Assembly: GCA_964397755.1 (NCBI GenBank)
Contig: CAYNJY010000010.1
Location: 1-35,947, forward strand
DNA: 35,947 nucleotides
Reading direction: 5' to 3'
DNA from: CAYNJY01 sp964397755
Lineage (GTDB): Bacteria; Patescibacteriota; Microgenomatia; UBA10105; UBA927
Shown here piece after piece: positions 15,330 to 21,608 of this stretch. The notes beneath the pieces were generated by a model. That model was not told where the DNA came from. It saw only the letters and a list, made by a program, of their open reading frames with translations, and searched no databases. The position numbers were made by a program, and so were the translations under genes. The first letter of the stretch is position 1, and every line of letters begins with the position of its first letter.

Positions 15330-15373
15330 ATTATATGACTGCCTTGACACGCGTCAAGGGTAGGATGCATAAT
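15330..15373. promoter_or_regulatory. Divergent leaderless promoters sharing a palindrome
   Basis: The inverted repeat CCTTGAC-ACGC-GTCAAGG (15342-15359) supplies both -35 boxes. On the plus strand, TTGACA (15344-15349), 18 bp, CATAAT (15368-15373), and ATG 5 nt later. On the minus strand, TTGACG (15352-15357), 16 bp, TATAAT (15330-15335), and ATG 6 nt later. One regulator bound here would shut off both genes. Confidence 0.7.
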
Positions 15374-15378
15374 AGAGT

Positions 15379-15984
15379 ATGGGGATTCAATACCTTCCCG
15401 TTTCGTGGAACAAGTACCACGCTCTCGCGCAAAAACTCGCTGCCGCAATCCTCGGCCGGAAAGAAACCAAAGAAACCATTGATGAGATTGTTGCTATATC
15501 ACGCGGCGGATTAACCTTAGGCCATCTACTCTCGGATCTTCTACGTGTGCCTGTCTCGACGATTACCATCCAAAGTTACACCGATATCCAAACACAGGGA
15601 GAGGCTGTAGTTACTGCCAAGCTCCAGCGATCGATCCGCGGTAAGCGCATACTCCTCGTGGACGATGTTGCCGATTCGGGCAAAACGCTCAAACGAGCGG
15701 TGAGTTATCTCCGCCGAAGCCGCACATCCTCGATTACGACAGCAACGCTGTTTTATAAACCCCGCTCGATGTTCAAACCAGACCACTACGCCAAACAAAC
15801 GATCAAATGGATCCTCTTCCCCTACGAGGTAGTGGAATGGATAACCACCTTCAGTAAGAAACTTCTAGCAGAAAGAAAATCGACGGCTCAGATCCAACGA
15901 TTCCTTAAATCACTCGGGTATACCGATCAACAAATTGCGTTTGCTCGAAGGCACTACCTCAATGGTTTGCGAGATAATAAATAA
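15379..15984 (+). CDS. Phosphoribosyltransferase (purine-salvage type)
   Basis: The 201-residue protein has the type I PRTase fold: DEIVAISRGGLTLGHLLSDLL (35-55), then the PRPP-binding motif RILLVDDVADSGKTL at 90-104. The hood region resembles xanthine/hypoxanthine phosphoribosyltransferases of archaea and CPR bacteria, which make XMP, IMP or GMP from free bases. The last 60 residues (helical, KSTAQIQRFLKSLGYTDQQI) are an extension beyond the core. Exact base specificity cannot be fixed. The transcript is probably leaderless. Confidence 0.85.
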   Translation: MGIQYLPVSWNKYHALAQKLAAAILGRKETKETIDEIVAISRGGLTLGHLLSDLLRVPVSTITIQSYTDIQTQGEAVVTAKLQRSIRGKRILLVDDVADSGKTLKRAVSYLRRSRTSSITTATLFYKPRSMFKPDHYAKQTIKWILFPYEVVEWITTFSKKLLAERKSTAQIQRFLKSLGYTDQQIAFARRHYLNGLRDNK

Positions 15985-16009
15985 AGAAAAGCTCACAACT
16001 TGTTTCATC

Positions 16010-16033
16010 AAGGCGTCAACATGGCGCTTTTTT
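16010..16033 (+). terminator. Possible intrinsic terminator after the phosphoribosyltransferase
   Basis: AAGGCG (16010-16015) can pair with CGCTTT (16025-16030), with one G-U pair and a 9-nt loop, followed by a run of T. The stem is short, so efficiency is uncertain. Confidence 0.4.
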
Positions 16034-16065
16034 ATGTGTTCTATAAGAAACGGAGGTGAAACACA

Positions 16066-16236
16066 CTGGTAACTGTAAAAATAGAGAGAGGTCAAAATCC
16101 ACCACCAAGACGAGCGGAGGAAATTGTGGCAGGGACTGGGTGGGGATTTTTAATAGGATCTAGACCAAGTGAGAAGGTTGCTCCTGTTTCTCCTCAAGTC
16201 CAAGAGGAAGAGCTAAAAGAAACGGAGGCCGAGTAA
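16066..16236 (+). CDS. Possible small protein with acidic tail
   Basis: A frame of 56 codons ends at TAA 16234-16236. A CTG at 16066 follows CGGAGGTGA by about 6 nt, and an internal GTG in the same frame (reading MAGTGWGFLIGSRPSEK) follows CGGAGG by 5 nt, so either 56 or 36 residues are possible. The peptide has a basic Pro-rich start (NPPPRRAEEI), a short hydrophobic patch and an acidic end (QEEELKETEAE). I recognise no family. Two separate Shine-Dalgarno sequences in one frame argue for translation, but lack of an ATG lowers confidence. Confidence 0.4.
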   Translation: MVTVKIERGQNPPPRRAEEIVAGTGWGFLIGSRPSEKVAPVSPQVQEEELKETEAE

Positions 16237-16255
16237 CCTAAATTACCTCCTGTTG

Positions 16256-17740
16256 TCATTCTGGCTTGTTTAGAACAATCGGCCGCAGTCTGCTCATGGC
16301 CTCCAGGGAATAGCGGACTCCCTGTGCCCCGAGGCCGGATTTTTTGACGCCTAAAAATGGAAAGTGGTCAGGGCCGCGCTGGGGAGAACCGTTAATTTGC
16401 ACTGAGCCGACGTTGAGCTTTTTGGCAAAAACAACTCCGGTTCCTTCATCTTTCGTAAACACAGATGCCTGCAGCCCAAAACGTGATTCATTGATAATCC
16501 GATCTGCCTCATCGTAACTCGCAACCGGTACGAATGACAGCACTGGTCCAAATACTTCAGTCGCAACCACCTTCATCGTCGGCCGGACGCCCGTTAAAAC
16601 TGTTGGCTCAAGGTAGGCGCCCCTCCGGCCGCCGCCAGCCGCGCGCCGAGCGCCTTCCTTTAGGGCTTCGCTCGTCACTTCTTCGATGTGTTCGGCGACC
16701 TGCTGAGAGATGACGGGACCGACGAGCTTGGTCTCCGGACTCCTCGGGTCGCCCATCTTCACCAGCTCTTTCATCTGTTCAAGGATGAGAGGCAGTAATT
16801 GATCAATCACTCCTTGCGTAGCCAGAACGTACTTGACGGCAGTACAGCGTTGCCCGGCAAAAGAAAAAGCTCCCTTGATAATCTCGCGGCCGGCACGGTT
16901 CATGTCCGCATCCGGCAACACGACTGCGGGATTGTTGCCGCCGCACTCAAATAGCATCGGCTTCATGGGAGCTTCTTTGGCAATGGCAACGCCGGTATCA
17001 CTGCTTCCGGTGAAAGCAATCATGTCCGCTTTCGGATGGCTAACAAGGTACGTACCGATCTCACTCCCGCTCCCCGTGACACAGGCGAGCACTCCGGCAG
17101 GTACCCCCGCTTTCTCAAAGATTCGTGTGAGGTGGAGACCGCTTATTCCGCCTTGAGTCGGCGGCTTAAAAATAACAGCGTTACCCATAAGAAGCGCCGG
17201 CACAATTTTACTTGCAGAAAGATTTACGGGGTAATTAAACGGCGCAATCGCCACAACGACTCCATGGGCCACCCGCTCAATTAAGGCTATACGTCCCTTG
17301 TCGTAGCCGGGAAAATTATCGCTGTCGAGCGTTTCTCCCCGTAGCGACTGGGCCTCATCGGCGAAGTAGTCGATGAGGTCTGCAGTGCGGACGACTTCGC
17401 TCTTTGCTTCCTCTGTGGTTTTTCCAATTTCGCGAACCAGAAGGGAAATAAGATAGTCTTGGAAGTGCCGGACCCAGTCTGCTGCTAAATGCATGGTCGA
17501 GACGCGCTTGTTAAGGGCTGTTGCTTCCCAGACTGGCTGCGCTTGTTTGGCCTTCGCTATCACCGCATCGATCTCGCTTGTTGTAACGACTTGGAGGTTT
17601 CCAAGGGGTGAGCTGTCGATGGGTGAAGTTACTTCAACGACCTTGCCACTTCTGCTCTCGCGCCACGTTTCTCCATCAAAAAAGGTATACGTCGGAGGCG
17701 TTTTGTGGTTGGAAAGAGTTTCAAAGAAGGTGGCAGGCAT
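16256..17740 (-). CDS. gapN: NADP-dependent non-phosphorylating glyceraldehyde-3-phosphate dehydrogenase
   Basis: From the ATG at 17740 the protein has 494 residues and the aldehyde dehydrogenase fold. It closely follows streptococcal GapN: SEVVRTADLIDYFADEA, APFNYPVNLSASKIVPALL (Asn169), FKPPTQGGISGLHL, the general base in FECGGNN (Glu265), the nucleophile in FAGQRCTAVK (Cys299), and the C-terminal HFPFLGVKKSGLGAQGVRYS block that binds the substrate phosphate. It oxidises glyceraldehyde-3-phosphate straight to 3-phosphoglycerate and makes NADPH, skipping the ATP step of glycolysis. TTGGCA (17770-17775), 17 bp and TATACT (17747-17752) form its promoter, 6 nt from the ATG. Confidence 0.93.
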   Translation of the reverse strand: MPATFFETLSNHKTPPTYTFFDGETWRESRSGKVVEVTSPIDSSPLGNLQVVTTSEIDAVIAKAKQAQPVWEATALNKRVSTMHLAADWVRHFQDYLISLLVREIGKTTEEAKSEVVRTADLIDYFADEAQSLRGETLDSDNFPGYDKGRIALIERVAHGVVVAIAPFNYPVNLSASKIVPALLMGNAVIFKPPTQGGISGLHLTRIFEKAGVPAGVLACVTGSGSEIGTYLVSHPKADMIAFTGSSDTGVAIAKEAPMKPMLFECGGNNPAVVLPDADMNRAGREIIKGAFSFAGQRCTAVKYVLATQGVIDQLLPLILEQMKELVKMGDPRSPETKLVGPVISQQVAEHIEEVTSEALKEGARRAAGGGRRGAYLEPTVLTGVRPTMKVVATEVFGPVLSFVPVASYDEADRIINESRFGLQASVFTKDEGTGVVFAKKLNVGSVQINGSPQRGPDHFPFLGVKKSGLGAQGVRYSLEAMSRLRPIVLNKPE

Positions 17741-17746
17741 GGCTTT

Positions 17747-17787
17747 AGTATAGAATGCCACATGGCAAATGCCAAATGACACATGGG
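17747..17787 (-). promoter_or_regulatory. gapN promoter built partly from a word repeat
   Basis: The word repeat (17755-17787: CACATGGCAAATGCC, then AAATGACACATGG) fills the gap after the phosphatase gene. On the minus strand it supplies the -35 TTGGCA, 17 bp from TATACT. This is the one clear case in the window where such a repeat contributes a promoter element. Confidence 0.55.
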
Positions 17788-17792
17788 TAAAG

Positions 17793-18587
17793 TTAAGAAG
17801 TCGGTGTAGCGACTCGCTTCACGATTACCGCGGTCATGTTGTCGGTTGAGCCGTTTCTTTGGGCTCCCGAAAGGAGTGCTACCACCGCGCCAGTCACGCT
17901 CTCCGCGGTTGAGCCGGCTAGAGAAAAAGACTCCTGCATGTCTTTTTCTGTAAGGAAGTTTGAAACTCCATCCGTCATAAGAAGGAGCGTATCTCCCTTA
18001 TCAAATTTTCCTGATACGTACTGAGGCACAAGCCCGTACCGCCGAACGCCAACGACCTTTGTTAAGTACCCCTTCGCATCGATGTCGTCCTCCGTCAATT
18101 TGGAAACCTTTCCTTCATGGACAAGCCACGCACTGCTATCCCCGACATTCCCGATCCAAAAATGCCGAGTACCTACCATGAGGACAAGCAGTGTCGTTCC
18201 GAGCCCATCGGTAAACCCCCGTTCGCGCGTCTTCTGCCAAAGCGCGATATTCGTCGAGCGGAAAATTCGCTTCATAAACAGCCGTTTGTCATGCCAGTAG
18301 TACCGTCGCTGCCGGATCAGCTTGTACCCCCAGAGAGCTGTTTCACACGCTAACTTTGCTGCAACCTCTCCATTGAGCATTCCGCCGAGGCCGTCGGCCA
18401 GGACAAAACACTCGTCATTGTAGTTAATGAAATAGTCCTCTTGCGTCTCGCGATTTCCCTGGAGTTGACTCGCGGCAAAAACGACTGTGGTCTTCGGCTG
18501 GGCGAGTTTTGTAATCAGCGGATCGAAATAGCGCATGCTAGAGAGAAGATTTGAAACGTCTCTCAACTTCCTTCCAGCTGACGACAT
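17793..18587 (-). CDS. PP2C-family serine/threonine phosphatase
   Basis: The 264-residue frame contains the PP2C metal motifs in order: GNRETQEDYF (44-53), CFVLADGLGGMLNGE (60-74), GLGTTLLVLMVG with WIGNVGDSSAWLV (128-155), LLLMTDGVSNFLTEKD (near 201-216) and GSTDNMTAVIVK (near 246-257). It should remove phosphate from Ser/Thr residues, usually opposing a Hanks-type kinase; no kinase is visible here. The start is uncertain: the ATG at 18587 lies directly after a REP-like repeat, and the ATG at 18536 (MRYFDPLITK) is equally possible. Neither has a Shine-Dalgarno. Confidence 0.9.
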   Translation of the reverse strand: MSSAGRKLRDVSNLLSSMRYFDPLITKLAQPKTTVVFAASQLQGNRETQEDYFINYNDECFVLADGLGGMLNGEVAAKLACETALWGYKLIRQRRYYWHDKRLFMKRIFRSTNIALWQKTRERGFTDGLGTTLLVLMVGTRHFWIGNVGDSSAWLVHEGKVSKLTEDDIDAKGYLTKVVGVRRYGLVPQYVSGKFDKGDTLLLMTDGVSNFLTEKDMQESFSLAGSTAESVTGAVVALLSGAQRNGSTDNMTAVIVKRVATPTS

Positions 18588-18625
18588 CCCACTCTTCGAC
18601 TCGCTTCGCTCGCTCAGAGCAAGCC
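18588..18625. repeat. REP-like element between SOD and phosphatase genes
   Basis: On the minus strand the words GAGCGAGCGAAGCGAGTCGAAG repeat GCGA and resemble the GAGCGAAG(C)GAGTCGAAG intergenic repeats found in many bacterial genomes. It occupies most of the 72-bp gap and blurs the phosphatase start. Confidence 0.4.
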
Positions 18626-18659
18626 AGACGAAAACTTTGAGTATGATCGAAGGGCAACA

Positions 18660-19277
18660 TTATTTTATAGCCTCCATATATCGCCTTTCGACCTCGCTCC
18701 AGTTAACTACATACCACCAGTTCTTCACATACTCTGCTCTCTGGTTCTGGTATTTAAGGTAGTAGGCATGCTCCCACACGTCGAGCCCGAGGACTGGGGT
18801 TTTTCCCTCCGTCAGGGGTGTGTCTTGATTGGGGGTATCGGCGATTGCCAGGTTTCCACCATCGGTGATAAGCCACACCCATCCGCTCCCAAACCTACCC
18901 ATGCCTGCAGCGGAGAACTTCTCCTGAAACTGAGAAAAGGAGCCAAACGTCGAGTCGATAGCCTTGGCAAGTTCGCCAGAAGGTTGCCCTCGACCTCCGC
19001 CCATTGGCTTGGCCATTACCAACCAAAAAAGACTGTGATTGGCGTGACCCCCACCATGATTTCTTACCTTGGTTCGCACTCCCTCCGGCACTTGATTCAG
19101 GTTTTGGAGCAATTGTTCTATGGTTATATTGTTATATTGCTTCAACCCCTCAAGCGCTTTATTGAGATTATCTACGTAGGCGGCGTGGTGGCGATCGTGA
19201 TGAATCCGCATGGTCGCCTCATCGATAGAGGGCTCAAGGGCGTTATATGGATAAGGTAGATCGGGAAGTGTAAACAT
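18660..19277 (-). CDS. sod: Superoxide dismutase, Fe/Mn family
   Basis: The 205-residue protein converts superoxide to oxygen and hydrogen peroxide. The four metal ligands are visible: His26 in RIHHDRHHAAY, His81 in GGGHANHSLFW, and Asp166 and His170 in DVWEHAYYLKYQN. ANQD/DTPNQDTPL-like residues near 147-155 supply the active-site glutamine from the C-terminal half, favouring manganese, which is inference. An excellent GGAGG precedes the ATG by 4-5 bases. An extended -10 (TGATATAAT, TATAAT at 19301-19306) drives it, divergent from the penicillin-binding protein gene. An oxygen defence enzyme next to oxygen-tolerant class II RNR use suggests exposure to air. Confidence 0.96.
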   Translation of the reverse strand: MFTLPDLPYPYNALEPSIDEATMRIHHDRHHAAYVDNLNKALEGLKQYNNITIEQLLQNLNQVPEGVRTKVRNHGGGHANHSLFWLVMAKPMGGGRGQPSGELAKAIDSTFGSFSQFQEKFSAAGMGRFGSGWVWLITDGGNLAIADTPNQDTPLTEGKTPVLGLDVWEHAYYLKYQNQRAEYVKNWWYVVNWSEVERRYMEAIK

Positions 19278-19300
19278 CGTGCCTCCTTGTTCTATAAATC

Positions 19301-19327
19301 ATTATATCACAATCTTTCGGGTATAAT
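19301..19327. promoter_or_regulatory. Divergent -10 boxes of sod and the first PBP gene
   Basis: TATAAT on the minus strand (19301-19306, with upstream TG) serves sod. TATAAT on the plus strand (19322-19327) lies 7 nt before the PBP ATG at 19335. Neither -35 is convincing; sod keeps a Shine-Dalgarno while the PBP transcript appears leaderless. Confidence 0.5.
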
Positions 19328-19334
19328 AAGGGTG

Positions 19335-21521
19335 ATGTACCTTCAAATCCGGACGCTCAAATTTCCCCGTTGGAGCTTTTGGCTTTTCCCGCTTACCCTG
19401 ATTCTTTCTTTTTATCTTTTTATCCTCAAGGATCTCCCCTCACCTGCCCGGCTCGGCCGATATGACATACCGCTTGCGACCAAAATCTACGACAGAAACG
19501 GTAAGCTTCTCTTTGATATTTTCGCCGAACAAAATCGTACGCCTGTACCGCTTGACGAAATTCCACTGCGTGTCCGACAAGCAACAGTCGCCATCGAAGA
19601 CAAAGATTTTTATAAACACCAAGGAGTCAATCCCATTGGCGGAGTTCTTCGGGCAGCTACTGCAACCATCACCAAACGAAAACTCCAAGGGGGGTCAACT
19701 ATTACCCAACAACTGGTCAAATCCGCTCTCCTTTCGCCGGAGCGCACGCTTACGCGGAAAGTCAAAGAGGTGATTTTGGCGATTATTGTAGAAGTGCTCT
19801 ATTCAAAAAACAAAATCCTTGAGCTATATCTCAACCAGGTTCCCTACGGTGGCACCGCCTGGGGCATTGAAACTGCGGCGGAAAAGTATTTTGGAAAATC
19901 GACCAAAGACCTCACACTCGCCGAAGCCGCACTTCTTGCTGGGCTTCCACAGGCACCAACACTGTATTCTCCGTTTGGCGCGCACCCGGAGCTATCTAAA
20001 AATCGCCAAGCAGAAGTATTGCGTCGAATGGTAGAAGACCGGTTCATTACCCAAGAACAAGCAGATCAGGCATTTGCCGAGGAGCTTCGATTCAAAAAAG
20101 AAACAGGCATCAAGGCACCACATTTTGTCATGTATGTGAAGGAACTCCTCGTACAAAAGTATGGACAAAACTTGGTAGAACGCGGCGGACTCAAAGTAAC
20201 CACAACGCTGGATCTTGATATACAGGAGTACGCGCAGGCAACGGTGGCCGCAGAGATTGCCAAACTGTCTGGGCTTCGGGTAACAAACGGTGCGACCCTC
20301 GTCACCAAACCCGCAACCGGAGAGATCCTGGCAATGGTAGGTTCCACTGACTATTTTGCTACACCATCTGGATCATTTAATGTCACGACTGCCACCCGCC
20401 AACCGGGTTCGGCGATTAAACCCATTAACTATGCGATCGCCTTAGAAAAACGCATTGCCACACCGGCGACGATGTTTCTTGACGTGCCAAGTTGCTTTGC
20501 CAACATTGACAAGCCGCCGTACTGTCCGAAAAACTACGATGGAAAGTTCCATGGCCCGGTACAGCTGCGCCTCGCGCTCGGCAACTCCTACAACATCCCG
20601 GCGGTCAAAATGCTCTATCTCAATACGGTTGCCGACATGGTAGCATCAGCCAGCGCGTTCGGACTTGATACGATTACAGACTCCACGCGCTACGGGCTAT
20701 CCCTCACCTTGGGCGGCGGCGAAGTCCGGATGACCGACATGGCCGAGGCCTTTAGCGTCTTTGCAAACGCCGGGGTACGGAAAGACTTGGTAGCGATTCT
20801 CAAAGTTGTTGATAAAAATGGACGAGTCCTTGAGGAGTACAAAGATCCCAACCGCGAGCGCGAGATCCCATCCCAGCTACTTCTCACCGGCAGACGGGTC
20901 CTCTCGACAGAAACCGCGTTCCTTATCTCCCATATTCTCGCGGACAACAACGCCCGTCAAGACGCCTTTGGACCCAGCTCTACCTTAGTCATCCCCGGCC
21001 AGACGGTGTCGGTCAAAACCGGCACCACGGATGATTTGCGGGACAACTGGACCATTGGCTTTACGCCGCAGTTTCTCACCGCCGTCTGGGTGGGAAATAA
21101 CGACAACACGCCGATGAACCAAGCGCTCGTCTCCGGGGTCACGGGAGCGGCACCAATCTGGAATAAAGTCATGCGAAAAATACTTGAGGCTGCACCGAAT
21201 ATCGAACCCAAGAAACCTGATGGCATTGTGGGTGCCCACATCTGTACGCCATCTGGGCTCTACCCGCCAAACCCTGACGCGCCGGAGGGAGAAGACCGGG
21301 GGTGTCCGACGCGATTTGAATATTTTATAAAGGGAACCGTTCCAACCCAGCGCGAGCAACTGCGACAAACGGTCGCCATCGACCGCACGACGGGTGATCT
21401 TGCTGCCTCTGGCCAGGTTGAGAACGTTGAAATAGAGGACCACGCAATCTTAGACGACGGCACCATGCGCTGGTGCCTCGACTGCCCGCACCCCACTGAA
21501 CGAGCAACGCTCGTTCGGTGA
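19335..21521 (+). CDS. Class A penicillin-binding protein (PBP1A type), first copy
   Basis: From the ATG at 19335 the protein has 728 residues; the longer TTG-started frame is less likely. A short cytoplasmic tail and one membrane anchor (12-31) are followed by the GT51 glycosyltransferase domain: ATVAIEDKDFYKHQG (84-97), GGSTITQQLVKSALL (119-133), then ELYLNQVPYGGTAWGIE. The transpeptidase domain carries SxxK in RQPGSAIKPI (Ser359), SYN in GNSYNIPA (Ser418) and the SVKTGTTDD box. It polymerises and cross-links peptidoglycan outside the membrane. The C-terminal part adds cysteines (HICTPSGL, WCLDCPHP) absent from the second copy. The two neighbouring PBPs are clear paralogues. Confidence 0.95.
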   Translation: MYLQIRTLKFPRWSFWLFPLTLILSFYLFILKDLPSPARLGRYDIPLATKIYDRNGKLLFDIFAEQNRTPVPLDEIPLRVRQATVAIEDKDFYKHQGVNPIGGVLRAATATITKRKLQGGSTITQQLVKSALLSPERTLTRKVKEVILAIIVEVLYSKNKILELYLNQVPYGGTAWGIETAAEKYFGKSTKDLTLAEAALLAGLPQAPTLYSPFGAHPELSKNRQAEVLRRMVEDRFITQEQADQAFAEELRFKKETGIKAPHFVMYVKELLVQKYGQNLVERGGLKVTTTLDLDIQEYAQATVAAEIAKLSGLRVTNGATLVTKPATGEILAMVGSTDYFATPSGSFNVTTATRQPGSAIKPINYAIALEKRIATPATMFLDVPSCFANIDKPPYCPKNYDGKFHGPVQLRLALGNSYNIPAVKMLYLNTVADMVASASAFGLDTITDSTRYGLSLTLGGGEVRMTDMAEAFSVFANAGVRKDLVAILKVVDKNGRVLEEYKDPNREREIPSQLLLTGRRVLSTETAFLISHILADNNARQDAFGPSSTLVIPGQTVSVKTGTTDDLRDNWTIGFTPQFLTAVWVGNNDNTPMNQALVSGVTGAAPIWNKVMRKILEAAPNIEPKKPDGIVGAHICTPSGLYPPNPDAPEGEDRGCPTRFEYFIKGTVPTQREQLRQTVAIDRTTGDLAASGQVENVEIEDHAILDDGTMRWCLDCPHPTERATLVR

Positions 21522-21570
21522 TCCGACCAGTCCAGACCAATAACCCAATGATTTCCCCGCATTTCTCTTC

Positions 21571-21600
21571 TTGCCTCCGTCCTATAGCGTGTGCTACACT
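21571..21600 (+). promoter_or_regulatory. Promoter of the second PBP gene
   Basis: TTGCCT (21571-21576), 18 bp and an extended -10 TGCTACACT (TACACT at 21595-21600) lie 8 nt before the ATG at 21609. The 87-bp gap between the PBP genes holds this promoter only. Confidence 0.5.
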
Positions 21601-21608
21601 GCGGCACG

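Noticed and set aside
21498..21516. GAACGAGC/GCTCGTTC hairpin at the end of the first PBP gene
   Set aside because: It lies inside the coding end and lacks a T-run, so I do not call it a terminator.
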